Below, piece after piece: positions 10,273 to 22,471 of a DNA stretch of 40,896 nucleotides. The notes under the pieces were generated by a model. The model made no database searches. It saw only the letters and a list, made by a program, of their open reading frames with translations, and was not told where the DNA came from. A program made the translations under genes and the position numbers. Positions within the stretch are counted from its first letter, which is position 1. Each line of letters opens with the position of its first letter. The stretch covers positions 1 through 40,896 of the forward strand of contig JAITOE010000056.1 of the NCBI GenBank assembly GCA_031290135.1, written 5' to 3'. Origin of the DNA: Eubacteriales Family XIII. Incertae Sedis bacterium (GTDB taxonomy: Bacteria; Bacillota; Clostridia; Peptostreptococcales; Anaerovoracaceae).

Positions 10273-11391
10273 TCATCGGATGCCGTAAAGCAGGCGCGTG
10301 AACGCTTTCACGCCTGCCGCCAAAGCGGCTTCGTCCGGGTCGAACGTATCGCTGTGGAGCGGGGCGCCGGCGCCGCAGCCCAGATGGAAAAAGAGCCCGG
10401 GCATTTGCCGCTGATAGAAAGAAAAATCCTCCCCGGCCATGGTGGGCGCTTCGGGTTCGATGAACGGGAGCGGCTTTTCGCCGTCGCACATGGCGCGTTT
10501 CACTTCGTCAAACAGGGCCGGCTTGTTGATTACGGCAGGGTAGCCTTCCAGGCGCGTGATTTCAATTTTACAGCCGAATTCCTTTTGGAGCCCGTCCGCT
10601 ATGGCGTCAAGGCGGTCCGACATGAAGCGGAAAATCTCATCCTGAAAACAGCGCATGCTTCCGCGCAGCGTTGTTTTCCCGGAGATGACATTGACGGCCG
10701 TCCCGCTCTCAAAAATGCCGAATTTCAACAAACGGAACACGGCGGGGGGGATTTCCTGTTCCATTTCATACGCGGCGCGGACAAAGCGCGTCCCGATCAG
10801 CAGCGCGTCAATCCCGCGTTCCGACCTGGCCGCGTGGCTGCTTCTCCCATAGATCTCGATGCAAAGATTGCAGGTCTTCGCCATGAATTCGTTTTTTCGG
10901 CAAATGACGGCGCCCTGCGGAAATTCGGGCCAAAGATGGAGCCCGAATATTTTTTTCGCCCGGTATTTTTCAAAAATGCCCGATTCGCAGATTTCCTTTG
11001 CCCCCCCGGTGGTTTCCTCCGCCGCCTGGAAGACAAGGAGCAGGTTGTGGGGGAGGGCGGCGAGGTTTTTCGCGGCTTCTTCGGCAAACACCAAAAGGAT
11101 GGCCATATGGCCGTCGTGGCCGCAGGCGTGCATTTTGCCCGGATGCGCCGAAGCGTAGCCGCAGACGTTCTTCTCTGAAATGGGAAGGGCGTCCATGTCG
11201 CTGCGAAACGCCAGCGTGCCGGGCTTCCCAGCGTCAAAATAAGCGCACAGCCCGGCTTTTCCCGCAGGCACGATTTCACAGGGGAGTTTCGAAAGGACGG
11301 ACGTCACATAAGCGAGGGTTTCGGGCAGGTCAAAACCGATTTCCGGTATTTTATGCAGGTCTCTGCGGTATCGAATCAGCCGTTCCAACAT
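10273..11391 (-). CDS. M20 family amidohydrolase/peptidase
   Basis: RRDLHKIPEIGFDLPET, HACGHDGHMAILL, QAAEETTGGAKEI, EAPTMAGEDFSFY. Confidence 0.93.
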   Translation of the reverse strand: MLERLIRYRRDLHKIPEIGFDLPETLAYVTSVLSKLPCEIVPAGKAGLCAYFDAGKPGTLAFRSDMDALPISEKNVCGYASAHPGKMHACGHDGHMAILLVFAEEAAKNLAALPHNLLLVFQAAEETTGGAKEICESGIFEKYRAKKIFGLHLWPEFPQGAVICRKNEFMAKTCNLCIEIYGRSSHAARSERGIDALLIGTRFVRAAYEMEQEIPPAVFRLLKFGIFESGTAVNVISGKTTLRGSMRCFQDEIFRFMSDRLDAIADGLQKEFGCKIEITRLEGYPAVINKPALFDEVKRAMCDGEKPLPFIEPEAPTMAGEDFSFYQRQMPGLFFHLGCGAGAPLHSDTFDPDEAALAAGVKAFTRLLYGIR

Positions 11392-11509
11392 AGCTGTACC
11401 ATCCTTTTCCTCATGAACAATGGATTATGGCGATATTTTTAGTTATGATACCCAAAAATCCGCAATATAATCGCACGGCATGCGCTGTTTCTGAAAAAAA
11501 TAATATCAC

Positions 11510-11538
11510 TTGACAAGCAAACGGAGAAAATGTAGAAT
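11510..11538 (+). promoter_or_regulatory. Predicted sigma70-type promoter for the SLH protein: TTGACA, 17 nt, TAGAAT
   Basis: TTGACA 11510-11515, TAGAAT 11533-11538. Confidence 0.6.
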
Positions 11539-11694
11539 GTAATAGTATAGATTATTATAGAAAGATATATTTTAATGTGTAAAAATGTGGAAAGGAAGCA
11601 CGAATGGATCTACGGAAAAGGGGAAGAGGGGGCGGCGCCGTTTAGGGAAGCGGCGGATAAGCCAAGCAAGAGAAATGAAAGGGGATGAACGTAC

Positions 11695-14124
11695 ATGATT
11701 AGATTTAAGAAAGAAAAGAACAAAGCGCTGGCATTTTGCTTAGCAGTCATGATGGCAGTCGGGGGTATCGGGTGCGCCGGTTTCGGCGCGCCGGCGTTTG
11801 CCGCAAACACAGGCGCGCCGGCCGCAAGTTTTAACGACACGGCAGGGCACTGGGGAGCCGGCGCCGTCGCCAAGTGGAGCGCGCTGAATATTTTGGCGGG
11901 CTATGAAAACGGAAGCTTTCTCCCGGACAACTCCATCACCAGGGGCGAATTCGCGGTGATCCTCGACAGGGTCATGCGATATGAGGACACGGCCACGAAT
12001 TCGTTTTCGGATCTGGACAACGCCTTTTACACGGACGCCATTTTAAAAGCGAACGCCGCCGGGATCATCAAGGGCGACGCGGGCGGGACCGTAAGGCCGA
12101 AAGCCAATATCACGCGGGAAGAAGCCGCCGTGCTTTTCGCGCGGGCCTTCGCCTTTGACGAAGCGGGCGGGGGCGGCGCTTTCAACGACGCCTCACAGAT
12201 CTCATCGTGGGCGGCGGGCTTAGTGTCCGTCATGGCGCAGAAAAACTTCATTCAGGGGAGCAACGGCACGTTCAGGCCGAAAGCCGGAATCACCCGGGCT
12301 GAAGTGGTCACGATCCTGAACAACGCGGTCGCCGGCTTCTATACACAGCCCGGAACCTATACGGTAAACACGCCGGGCGTCGTGATCGTGAACGCGGGCG
12401 GCGTCACGCTGGAAGCCTCCTCCGCCGGAACGCTGATCCTCGCGGAAGGGATCGGCAGCGGGACGGTGACGCTTACCAACGTAAAGGTAAGCGAAAAAGC
12501 AACGATCCGGGGCGGCGGCGAGACCCATGTCGCGGGGGGCAGCATTGCCACGCTCGCCGTCGATAAGCTGAAAGGGGCGGAAAAAATCATCGCTGCCGCA
12601 GACGCGGCGATAGGGACGCTGCATATTGTAAAGGGCGGCCAGTCCGTGACCCTGACCGGCAAATTCGGGGACGTCCGCGTGGACGACAAGGCTCCGGTGC
12701 ATTTTGTGGCAGCGACCGCGAACACAGTCACCGTAACGGCGGAAGGCGCCGTCATAAGCATCGACAAGGATTCGTCCATCGCCACGCTGACCTTTACGGG
12801 GACGGCGAAAAACGCGGCGCTCAACAACGCAGGAACGATCGGAACCCTGAACATAGAAGCCGGGGCGACGGGCATGAAGATCAAGAACACGGGTACGATC
12901 AAGACCATCCATGACAAAACGGGCGAAATAAAGAATGAAGGCACGACAGGCGGCGGCGGAGGCGGCGGCGGAAGCACGGGCGGCGGCAAACCCTCCATTG
13001 TCAAAGTGAGCGTGAAAGACGCCAAGACCGTCCTTCTGGAGTTGGACAGGGCGCCGGGAGCAGCGTTGGGCGTGGCGGATTTCCGCGCGGAAACGACCGG
13101 CGCGTCCATCATCGCCGGCGCAGTCGGGACGCCCGCCGCGATAACGAGCGCGTCCGCCATTGCCGGAACCACCACCCAGTACAGCCTGACGATGGACGTC
13201 GCGATTCTTCTCGGACATTACGTGAAGGTCACGCCGAACTCCAGCAAACTGCAGGGCGGCGCAAAAGAGGGGCAGTATACGGACGTGACCGTGACAGACC
13301 TGGCGGCGCTGAAAGCGATGCTGGCGAATCCGGTGGTCAAGGTCATAAACCTCGCCACGGCGGCGGCGATAGACAGGACGTTTCTCGGCGGTGATCTTTT
13401 CGTCCTGAACAAGACCCTTCGAATCCTGCCGAAAAACAGTTTGACAATCGGGCAAAACGTGGTCGTGTCGGGCAGCGGGATCATCCTCGCGGAAAAGGAC
13501 GCTACGTTTGTCAATGCGTCCAAGAAGGGCGTCAATTTCTTCGGAGGCGAAGAAATCTCCTTGAAACTGCAAGCGCTGTCTACCATGATTGAAAACAGAA
13601 GCGACGGGTCGAAAATGGAAATCAGCCCGGCAGCGGGGGCAGACATGAACCTGACAAGCGGCACGCTGACGCTGAAAAAAAGCAAATATCTCTTTGACGG
13701 CGCAGCCACGGTCAAGTCGAACCGGTTCTCTGCCGCCATAGACTGGGATTTGACGGACGCCGCGCGCGTAACGGTTGCAAACGGAGCCGTCGTAAACTTC
13801 TCCGACAATAAAAAGCTGACGGGAAGCGGGAAGCTCACCGTGAACGCGGGCGGAAAGATCACCGTCAGCGGCACACATGCCCTGACGGGCAGCGTGGCGT
13901 TGCTCTTAGAGAAAAACGCGGCCCTGACCGTGAATGACAAAGCCGTCCTGAAAACCGAAACGAACGCGACCGTCAGGGGAACCGACAAGACCTCCGTCCT
14001 GACGGTGACAACCGGAGGGAAGCTCGAAGGCAAGGGTTTCGCCGGCATAAACACGGCAGAGAACACGGTGGGCAGCTATGTCTGGGACAACAGCAAATGG
14101 GTGAAGCAGACGGCTAAACCATAA
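11695..14124 (+). CDS. S-layer homology (SLH) domain surface protein with repetitive beta-rich C-terminal region
   Basis: Signal peptide; three SLH-like units (HWGAGAVAKWSALNILAGYENGSFLPDNSITRGEFAVIL..., KANAAGIIKGDAGGTVRPKANITREEAAVLFARAF, ...FRPKAGITRAEVVTILNNAV); poly-Gly linker; repetitive beta-helix-like tail. Confidence 0.93.
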   Translation: MIRFKKEKNKALAFCLAVMMAVGGIGCAGFGAPAFAANTGAPAASFNDTAGHWGAGAVAKWSALNILAGYENGSFLPDNSITRGEFAVILDRVMRYEDTATNSFSDLDNAFYTDAILKANAAGIIKGDAGGTVRPKANITREEAAVLFARAFAFDEAGGGGAFNDASQISSWAAGLVSVMAQKNFIQGSNGTFRPKAGITRAEVVTILNNAVAGFYTQPGTYTVNTPGVVIVNAGGVTLEASSAGTLILAEGIGSGTVTLTNVKVSEKATIRGGGETHVAGGSIATLAVDKLKGAEKIIAAADAAIGTLHIVKGGQSVTLTGKFGDVRVDDKAPVHFVAATANTVTVTAEGAVISIDKDSSIATLTFTGTAKNAALNNAGTIGTLNIEAGATGMKIKNTGTIKTIHDKTGEIKNEGTTGGGGGGGGSTGGGKPSIVKVSVKDAKTVLLELDRAPGAALGVADFRAETTGASIIAGAVGTPAAITSASAIAGTTTQYSLTMDVAILLGHYVKVTPNSSKLQGGAKEGQYTDVTVTDLAALKAMLANPVVKVINLATAAAIDRTFLGGDLFVLNKTLRILPKNSLTIGQNVVVSGSGIILAEKDATFVNASKKGVNFFGGEEISLKLQALSTMIENRSDGSKMEISPAAGADMNLTSGTLTLKKSKYLFDGAATVKSNRFSAAIDWDLTDAARVTVANGAVVNFSDNKKLTGSGKLTVNAGGKITVSGTHALTGSVALLLEKNAALTVNDKAVLKTETNATVRGTDKTSVLTVTTGGKLEGKGFAGINTAENTVGSYVWDNSKWVKQTAKP

Positions 14125-14159
14125 GCGTTTCGCGTCCTTCATCGCAATAAATCCAAACG

Positions 14160-14193
14160 CACGCCCCTGCGGGAACGTCTCCGCAGGGGCGTG
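14160..14193 (+). terminator. Strong hairpin downstream of the SLH gene
   Basis: cacgcccctgcgg-gaacgtct-ccgcaggggcgtg, 13-bp stem; only a short T run follows. Confidence 0.55.
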
Positions 14194-14256
14194 TCGGTTT
14201 ATGGGAATCCGCGGCGCTGCTGAAACCGTCAGACGATCCAAAAACGAGGTGGAGAA

Positions 14257-16962
<2,706 letters not shown>

Positions 16963-17004
16963 GATTCATAACAGTCAATCACGGCGGGTTCCGTCACCAA
17001 ACGG

Positions 17005-17055
17005 AAGGGCGCTTTTCGGCTGTTTTTCGGCCGCGAAAACCGCCCTTGCTTTTTC
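17005..17055 (+). terminator. Hairpin plus T-rich tract downstream of the histidine kinase gene
   Basis: aagggcg ... cgccctt closing stem with inner ttttcgg/ccg(c)gaaaa pairing, followed by gctttttc. Confidence 0.5.
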
Positions 17056-17074
17056 ATGCCGTAAAATGTATAAT
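17046..17074 (+). promoter_or_regulatory. Predicted promoter for mgtE: TTGCTT, 17 nt, TATAAT
   Basis: TTGCTT 17046-17051, TATAAT 17069-17074. Confidence 0.55.
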
Positions 17075-17077
17075 TGT

Positions 17078-17238
17078 AGGCGACCTCCGAAAACCCCGCT
17101 GTGCCATCGGAAGAGGATTTTTTTCGTCGGGCTAGGCGGCGGGTTCCGCTGATACTGGCGGTATTAGCGGGTTCCGCCAACAACGCCCGGCGGAAAAAAG
17201 ACCGTCCGGGGGTGCGGCGGGGTTTTCGGAGGTCGCCT
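17078..17238 (+). repeat. 161-bp long-hairpin element with perfect 22-bp terminal inverted repeats, in the mgtE leader
   Basis: aggcgacctccgaaaaccccgc at 17078-17099 is the exact reverse complement of gcggggttttcggaggtcgcct at 17217-17238; further inner complementary segments. Confidence 0.85.
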
Positions 17239-17308
17239 TTAGAGGCTGAAACGGTCTTTGAAGCGTCTGCGTGGGCGTATGCGGGTTCGCCGGAAAGGGA
17301 AAGGCCCG

Positions 17309-18685
17309 ATGGAAAACGAAAAAACCTTTGAAGAGATTTCGGCGGAAATCATCGCGCTGTTGGACGCGAAAAAATACATCCGCGCACGGGATGAAATCCT
17401 GAAGATCAACGAAGTCGATACGGCGGAGCTTCTGGAAGAGATCATCGAAGAACTGGGCATAGAATATGCGGTCATCCTGTTCCGCATGCTGCCGAAGGAC
17501 GTCTCCGTGGAGGTGTTTTCGTATTTGCCGCCGGACGACCGGCTGGCGATCATCAACGTCATTACCGACAAGGAACTGAAATACATCATCGACGAGCTGG
17601 ATTTTGACGACATGATCGACGTGCTGGAGGAGCTGCCGGCGAACATCGTCGATAAGATTCTCGAAAAGACGACAAAGGAAGAACGCAAGCAGATCAATAC
17701 GTTTTTGAACTACCCGGACCGCAGTGCCGGAAGCCTCATGACGCCGGACTACATCAGCCTGCAAAAGGGAATGACGGTGGAGGCCGCCATGGCGCATATC
17801 AAGCGGGTCGGGATGGACAGCGAAACGATCTACACCTGCTACGTGAAGGACCAGGGCAGGAAGCTCATCGGGATCGTGTCCCTGCGGGCGCTCGTCATCG
17901 CGGACAGCGACGCCCGCGTCGCCGACATGCTGGACGAGGACATGGTGTACGTGAACGTCTACGACGACCAGGAAGATGTTTCGGAGATGTTCAAAAAGTA
18001 TGGATTTCTGGCGATTCCCGTGGTAGACAACGAAAAACGCCTGGTGGGGATCATTACGGTTGACGATATCTTCGGCGTCATCGAAGAGGAATATAACGAA
18101 GATTTCGAGAGGATGGCGGGCGTTCTGGATTCGGGCGACGCGGAATATATGGACATCGGCGTGTTCAAGCATGTGTGGAACCGGCTGCCGTGGCTGATTT
18201 TCCTCATGATTTCGGCGATGGTCACGGGCAGCATCATCCGCAGCTTCGAGGTGCTGCTTTCCAATGTCATCAGCCTTGCGGTCTATCTGCCGCTGCTCAT
18301 GGGGACGGGCGGAAATTCCGGCTCCCAGACGGCGACCCTCGTCATCCGCGGCATGGCGGTGGGCAACCTGGAGCTGCGGGACGCCCTGCGGGTGCTCTGG
18401 AAGGAACTGCGCGTCAGCATTACCATCGGATTCATCCTCAGCTGCCTGAATTTCGCCAAGATATTGCTGTTGGACCGGGAAAGCTTGGTCGTCGCGGCAA
18501 CCGTGTGCATTTCCATGCTGGTCATCGTAACGATGGCGAAGTGCATCGGCGGCATGCTGCCGATGCTGGCGAAGCGGGTGGGCATAGACCCGGCGCTCAT
18601 GGCGGCGCCGATGATCTCGTCGCTGACGGATCTGGTGTCGTGCATCACCTATTTTTCGCTGGCAACCATCGTATTGAACACCTAA
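17309..18685 (+). CDS. mgtE: Magnesium transporter MgtE
   Basis: MgtE_N repeats, CBS domains (GSLMTPDYISLQKGMTVEAAMAHIK), TM domain with LPLLMGTGGNSGSQTATLVIRGMAVG. Confidence 0.96.
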   Translation: MENEKTFEEISAEIIALLDAKKYIRARDEILKINEVDTAELLEEIIEELGIEYAVILFRMLPKDVSVEVFSYLPPDDRLAIINVITDKELKYIIDELDFDDMIDVLEELPANIVDKILEKTTKEERKQINTFLNYPDRSAGSLMTPDYISLQKGMTVEAAMAHIKRVGMDSETIYTCYVKDQGRKLIGIVSLRALVIADSDARVADMLDEDMVYVNVYDDQEDVSEMFKKYGFLAIPVVDNEKRLVGIITVDDIFGVIEEEYNEDFERMAGVLDSGDAEYMDIGVFKHVWNRLPWLIFLMISAMVTGSIIRSFEVLLSNVISLAVYLPLLMGTGGNSGSQTATLVIRGMAVGNLELRDALRVLWKELRVSITIGFILSCLNFAKILLLDRESLVVAATVCISMLVIVTMAKCIGGMLPMLAKRVGIDPALMAAPMISSLTDLVSCITYFSLATIVLNT

Positions 18686-18764
18686 CCCGGTTTCTGCAAG
18701 AAACCGCTGGTAGGTGTCATGCAAGGCTCTCCAAAATCTATGATTTTGTGAGAGCTACTGCTGA
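18680..18764 (+). repeat. 85-bp two-hairpin intergenic repeat, copy 1
   Basis: acctaacccggtttctgcaagaaaccgctggtaggtgtcatgcaaggctctccaaaatctatgattttgtgagagctactgctga; about 80/85 identical to the reverse complement of 29837-29921. Confidence 0.9.
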
Positions 18765-18779
18765 ACTTAGGATGAACAA

Positions 18780-19634
18780 ATGACAGACAACCATGTGATT
18801 ACGCCTGAATATCTGCGCGGTCTCCTGAAGCTGCGGCCGAGGGGAAGCCATAAAGGAGATTACGGCAGGCTTCTGATCGTGGCCGGGTCGCCGGGAATGG
18901 CGGGCGCGGCGGTGCTTTGTGCGCGGGGAGCGTACAGGAGCGGCGCCGGACTGGTAAAAATTTCCATAGACGAAACCTTGTTTCCCGTCCTGCACGGCGG
19001 CGCGGCGGAGGCCACCTGCATGGGGCGGGATTTCCCGGAAGGCTGCCCGGAAGGCTTTGACGCGGCGGCGGCGGGGCCTGGGCTGGGCGACACGCGGGAG
19101 ACGGCGGCCTTAGTCAGAATGATCCTGCGCACATATAAAGGAACGCTTGTGCTGGATGCCGACGCGCTGAACGCAATTGCGGGGGACCGGGGCCTTCAGG
19201 CGGAGCTGCGCCTGCTTGCGGGCAGGACGGTCGTTACGCCGCACGCCGGTGAAGCCGCGCGCCTTCTGGGTGCGGACATAGGAGCGGACGGCGGCGCCAG
19301 AATCGCGGCAGCCGTGAAACTGGCGGAGATCACGGGGGCGGTGGCCGTGCTGAAGGGCGCGGACAGCCTGGTGGTTTCGCCGGACGGGGAGATGATGGTC
19401 AACCGGACGGGAAATCCGGGAATGGCGACGGGCGGCAGCGGAGATGTGCTTACCGGGATCATCGCGTCTTTGGCGGGGCAGGGGCTGCGGCCCTTTGACG
19501 CCGCCGCCGCAGGTGTACACATACACGGACGGGCAGGCGACCTTGCTGCGGAAAAATACGGGGAATATGGAATGACGGCTGCGGACGTCGCGGAAATGAC
19601 CGCGTTCGCGATCAAGGAGATCGTCGGGAAATGA
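18780..19634 (+). CDS. nnrD: ADP-dependent NAD(P)H-hydrate dehydratase
   Basis: KGDYGRLLIVAGSPGMAGAAVLCARGAYRSGAGLV, TGNPGMATGGSGDVLTGIIASL. Confidence 0.93.
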   Translation: MTDNHVITPEYLRGLLKLRPRGSHKGDYGRLLIVAGSPGMAGAAVLCARGAYRSGAGLVKISIDETLFPVLHGGAAEATCMGRDFPEGCPEGFDAAAAGPGLGDTRETAALVRMILRTYKGTLVLDADALNAIAGDRGLQAELRLLAGRTVVTPHAGEAARLLGADIGADGGARIAAAVKLAEITGAVAVLKGADSLVVSPDGEMMVNRTGNPGMATGGSGDVLTGIIASLAGQGLRPFDAAAAGVHIHGRAGDLAAEKYGEYGMTAADVAEMTAFAIKEIVGK

Positions 19635-19671
19635 CGGGCGGTATGCGGACGGCGTAACAAAAGGAGGGCTT

Positions 19672-20103
19672 ATGAAAAAGCGCGCAATCGTGGTTTTGCT
19701 TATACTTCTGGCCGTCGCCGGCGTTACGGTAACGGTTTGGGGCGCCGGGGAAACCCCCGGATCGGAGGGGGATCCCTTAGTGACGAAAAGCTACGTGGAC
19801 CAAAAGCTCGCGGAAACGGAGAACGTCTTCACGCCGCTGGAGATTAAAGCGGGCGGGAAGCTGACGGGCGCCGAGGGCGCGGAGATCATCCTGCGGAGCG
19901 GGGAAGCCGTCGCCATAGGGAGCGAGGACAACGGGGTCGCCGACCTGACAAGCGGACAGGATTTGATGAGCGGAGCTGCCGTGGGGCAGAACCACCTGCT
20001 TTTGATTCCGAGAAACGACGGACGCGGCGTGGAAGCGGTGACGGACGTCTGGATTCTGATCCGGGGCGCATACAGCCTGCAAGAAGCGGAAACGGGGGAG
20101 TAA
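19672..20103 (+). CDS. Small secreted/anchored protein of unknown function
   Basis: N-terminal hydrophobic signal, GDPLVTKSYVDQKL motif; 3 nt upstream of the DUF5693-like gene. Confidence 0.75.
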   Translation: MKKRAIVVLLILLAVAGVTVTVWGAGETPGSEGDPLVTKSYVDQKLAETENVFTPLEIKAGGKLTGAEGAEIILRSGEAVAIGSEDNGVADLTSGQDLMSGAAVGQNHLLLIPRNDGRGVEAVTDVWILIRGAYSLQEAETGE

Positions 20104-20106
20104 AAA

Positions 20107-22332
20107 ATGACCGGATGCAAGGAATTTATCAAAAGCAACCTGATCCTGCTGATCCTGATGGCCGCCGCTTTCTTGTCCGGCCTGATCATCATCGGCGCCC
20201 GCATGGGCGTGGAAAGCGCGAACAAAAGCTATGACATCGTGCTGGACTATCAGGAAATAGACGCGATGGCCCGACAGTCAAAAGAGGCAACGTCCCTGTG
20301 GCTGGAGCGGTTCAAGGAAATGAAAATCACAAAGGTGGGGCTTGCCGAAGAGAGCCTGGGAAGCCTCATGGACGGCGAAGACCTTCCCGTGTCCGCCGAA
20401 ATCATGGATGTTTTGACAAAAGAAGCCGGATGGCGCGGCAAATATCCCGCCGCGTGGATAGAAGCCGTGGATCGCCTTCCCTTCGACAAATACGACGTCA
20501 TGGTGGACATGCGCTCCAAAGAAGCCTACGATTTTGTCGCGAAAGGGCTTGCCCGCTATGAGAGCGGCCGCGTCCTTCTCTTTCCAGAAGCGGACGGCGG
20601 CTACGCCTTGCTGGACGGAACGCCCGAAATGACCCTGTACACGCCGCGTTACAAAAAGCAAAACTCCCTGGGGGGCGGCTTTCAGGAGCTGATCGACATC
20701 ACGGATTCCAAACTCATATACCTGAGCCTGGGGATGCTGCCTGACAAGGTGGCGCTTATTCAGGGGCTGGGCATGGAAATCATCCCCCGGACAATGAGCT
20801 ATGACACCTGGAACGATGAAAAATACGCCAGAGCCGTGATCGCCGATTACGAAAAATACGGAATAACCCCCCATTACATGATCGTGGGCGGCGAAGGCGT
20901 GCCAGGCTACGACGACGGGATCGCGCGCATCGAACAATACGCGGCGGACAACGGCATCGTTTTCGGCCTGATCGAAAACACGACGCAGCTTCAGAACATC
21001 CTGCAGCACGGCGTCCTGGAACTCACGGAAGCCAGCGCTTACAACACGGTGCGGGTCTTCTCCGTCTGGGATTACATACAATACAGATATCAATATTATG
21101 GGTACGAAGGCGCACAGGAAATTGAAAACACGCTCTTCCGTGCGGTGGCGGAGCGGAACATCCGTCTGATTTATTACAAGCCGATCCGCGAATTCAAAGA
21201 CCTGCACACCTATATGACCGACCTGGACGAATACAAGGAGATGTTCACGAACTTGGAAAGACGGCTCGCGAAACACGGCATCGCCTACGGGGAAGCATCG
21301 GTGATGCAGCCTTATGAGGCACCGCTGGCCGCGCGGCTGATCCTGGCGCTCGGCTGCGCGGCGGCAGGCGTTCTGCTGCTGCACCTGTTCTTCCCCCTCC
21401 CGCGCCGCGTGAAATGGATCCTGTTCGGGCTGGGCGCCGTATGCGCCGCGGGGGCGTTCTGGGCGGCGCCGAATTTCACGGGGCTGATCACCAGCTTGGC
21501 AAATGCCATGATCTTCGCCTGCCTCGCCACGGTTTTCTTCACGCACCGGGCCAAGAAATTTTTCGACAGATCCGCAGGCGCCGCCGGACCGCCGCACGAC
21601 GGCCGGGCGGACAGAATCCGCGTGAACCTAAGCTTCGTCTTTCCGGCTGCCATCGTGACGCTCATAGGCGCCGTCGCCATAGCCCTCGTGGGAGGCATCC
21701 TGACCGCCGCGCCGATTTCATCCGTGAACTACATGCTGGAAATAGACATATTCCGGGGTGTGAAAGCCGCGCAGATCCTGCCCATCGTCTTTTTCGCCGT
21801 CGCTTACTTAGCCTATTTCGGATTCGGCAGCAAGAAACAAAAATCGGGACGGCTGGAATTTCACGATATCAAAGAAATGATGAATACCTCCGTCAAGGTA
21901 TGGATGGTGTTTTTGGCGCTTGTCCTGGCGGCGGGGGGCGTCTATTACATCCTGCGGACCGGCCATGAAGTGCTGGAGGTGAGCAAGGTCGAAATGCTGT
22001 TCAGGAATGAGCTGGAAGAACTCTTGCTCGCTCGGCCCAGGACCAAGGAATTCCTGTTCGCCTTCCCCGCCATCATGCTGATGGCCTACACCGCCTGCCG
22101 CCGGCTGCGCTTCTGGACCGTCATGTTCGGCGTCTGCGGCGTGGTGGGCGTCACCTCCGTGATCAACACCTTCATGCACATCCGGACGCCGCTCTATCTG
22201 GGATTTGTCCGGACCGCGTATTCCGTGGCGTTCGGCCTCGTCATAGGCATCGTCGCCATTCTGGTTTTCAACGCCCTGCTCCGGCTGTACGGGAAAATCG
22301 CGGATTATTACTTGCGGAAAATGTCGGCCTGA
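20107..22332 (+). CDS. DUF5693-type multi-pass membrane protein with large extracytoplasmic domain
   Basis: N-terminal TM, long soluble domain (ISLE-type region near LTEASAYNTVRVFSVWDYIQYRY), several C-terminal TM helices; located directly upstream of csaB. Confidence 0.75.
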   Translation: MTGCKEFIKSNLILLILMAAAFLSGLIIIGARMGVESANKSYDIVLDYQEIDAMARQSKEATSLWLERFKEMKITKVGLAEESLGSLMDGEDLPVSAEIMDVLTKEAGWRGKYPAAWIEAVDRLPFDKYDVMVDMRSKEAYDFVAKGLARYESGRVLLFPEADGGYALLDGTPEMTLYTPRYKKQNSLGGGFQELIDITDSKLIYLSLGMLPDKVALIQGLGMEIIPRTMSYDTWNDEKYARAVIADYEKYGITPHYMIVGGEGVPGYDDGIARIEQYAADNGIVFGLIENTTQLQNILQHGVLELTEASAYNTVRVFSVWDYIQYRYQYYGYEGAQEIENTLFRAVAERNIRLIYYKPIREFKDLHTYMTDLDEYKEMFTNLERRLAKHGIAYGEASVMQPYEAPLAARLILALGCAAAGVLLLHLFFPLPRRVKWILFGLGAVCAAGAFWAAPNFTGLITSLANAMIFACLATVFFTHRAKKFFDRSAGAAGPPHDGRADRIRVNLSFVFPAAIVTLIGAVAIALVGGILTAAPISSVNYMLEIDIFRGVKAAQILPIVFFAVAYLAYFGFGSKKQKSGRLEFHDIKEMMNTSVKVWMVFLALVLAAGGVYYILRTGHEVLEVSKVEMLFRNELEELLLARPRTKEFLFAFPAIMLMAYTACRRLRFWTVMFGVCGVVGVTSVINTFMHIRTPLYLGFVRTAYSVAFGLVIGIVAILVFNALLRLYGKIADYYLRKMSA

Positions 22333-22375
22333 GTAAGATTGCGGAACGAAGGACGTAGCCACAGGGCGGGCGTTA

Positions 22376-22452
22376 CCATTCCGTCATTGCGAGAAGCGCA
22401 CCGTGAAGCAATCCATATGCACTGGACTGCTTCGACCCGCTCGCAGCGACAA
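22376..22452. repeat. Dispersed imperfect-palindrome repeat (GTCATTGCGAG class), copy 2
   Basis: ccgtcattgcgagaagcgcaccgtgaagcaatccatatgcactggactgcttcgacccgctcgcagcgac. Confidence 0.7.
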
Positions 22453-22471
22453 TTGAAACAAGCGAGGTTGC

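Noticed and set aside
12220-13878. 552-aa minus-strand ORF opposite the SLH gene
   Set aside because: Composition is that of an antisense shadow; the sense ORF has a signal peptide and SLH motifs.
17078-17238. M-box (ykoK) Mg2+ riboswitch upstream of mgtE
   Set aside because: Position and size fit, but I do not see the conserved M-box core; kept only as an unclassified structured leader.
17132-18724. 530-aa minus-strand ORF opposite mgtE
   Set aside because: His/Asp/Gln-rich shadow of mgtE with no recognisable domain.
20278-21597. 439-aa minus-strand ORF opposite the DUF5693-like gene
   Set aside because: Shadow ORF; the sense strand has coherent TM topology and tight operon spacing.
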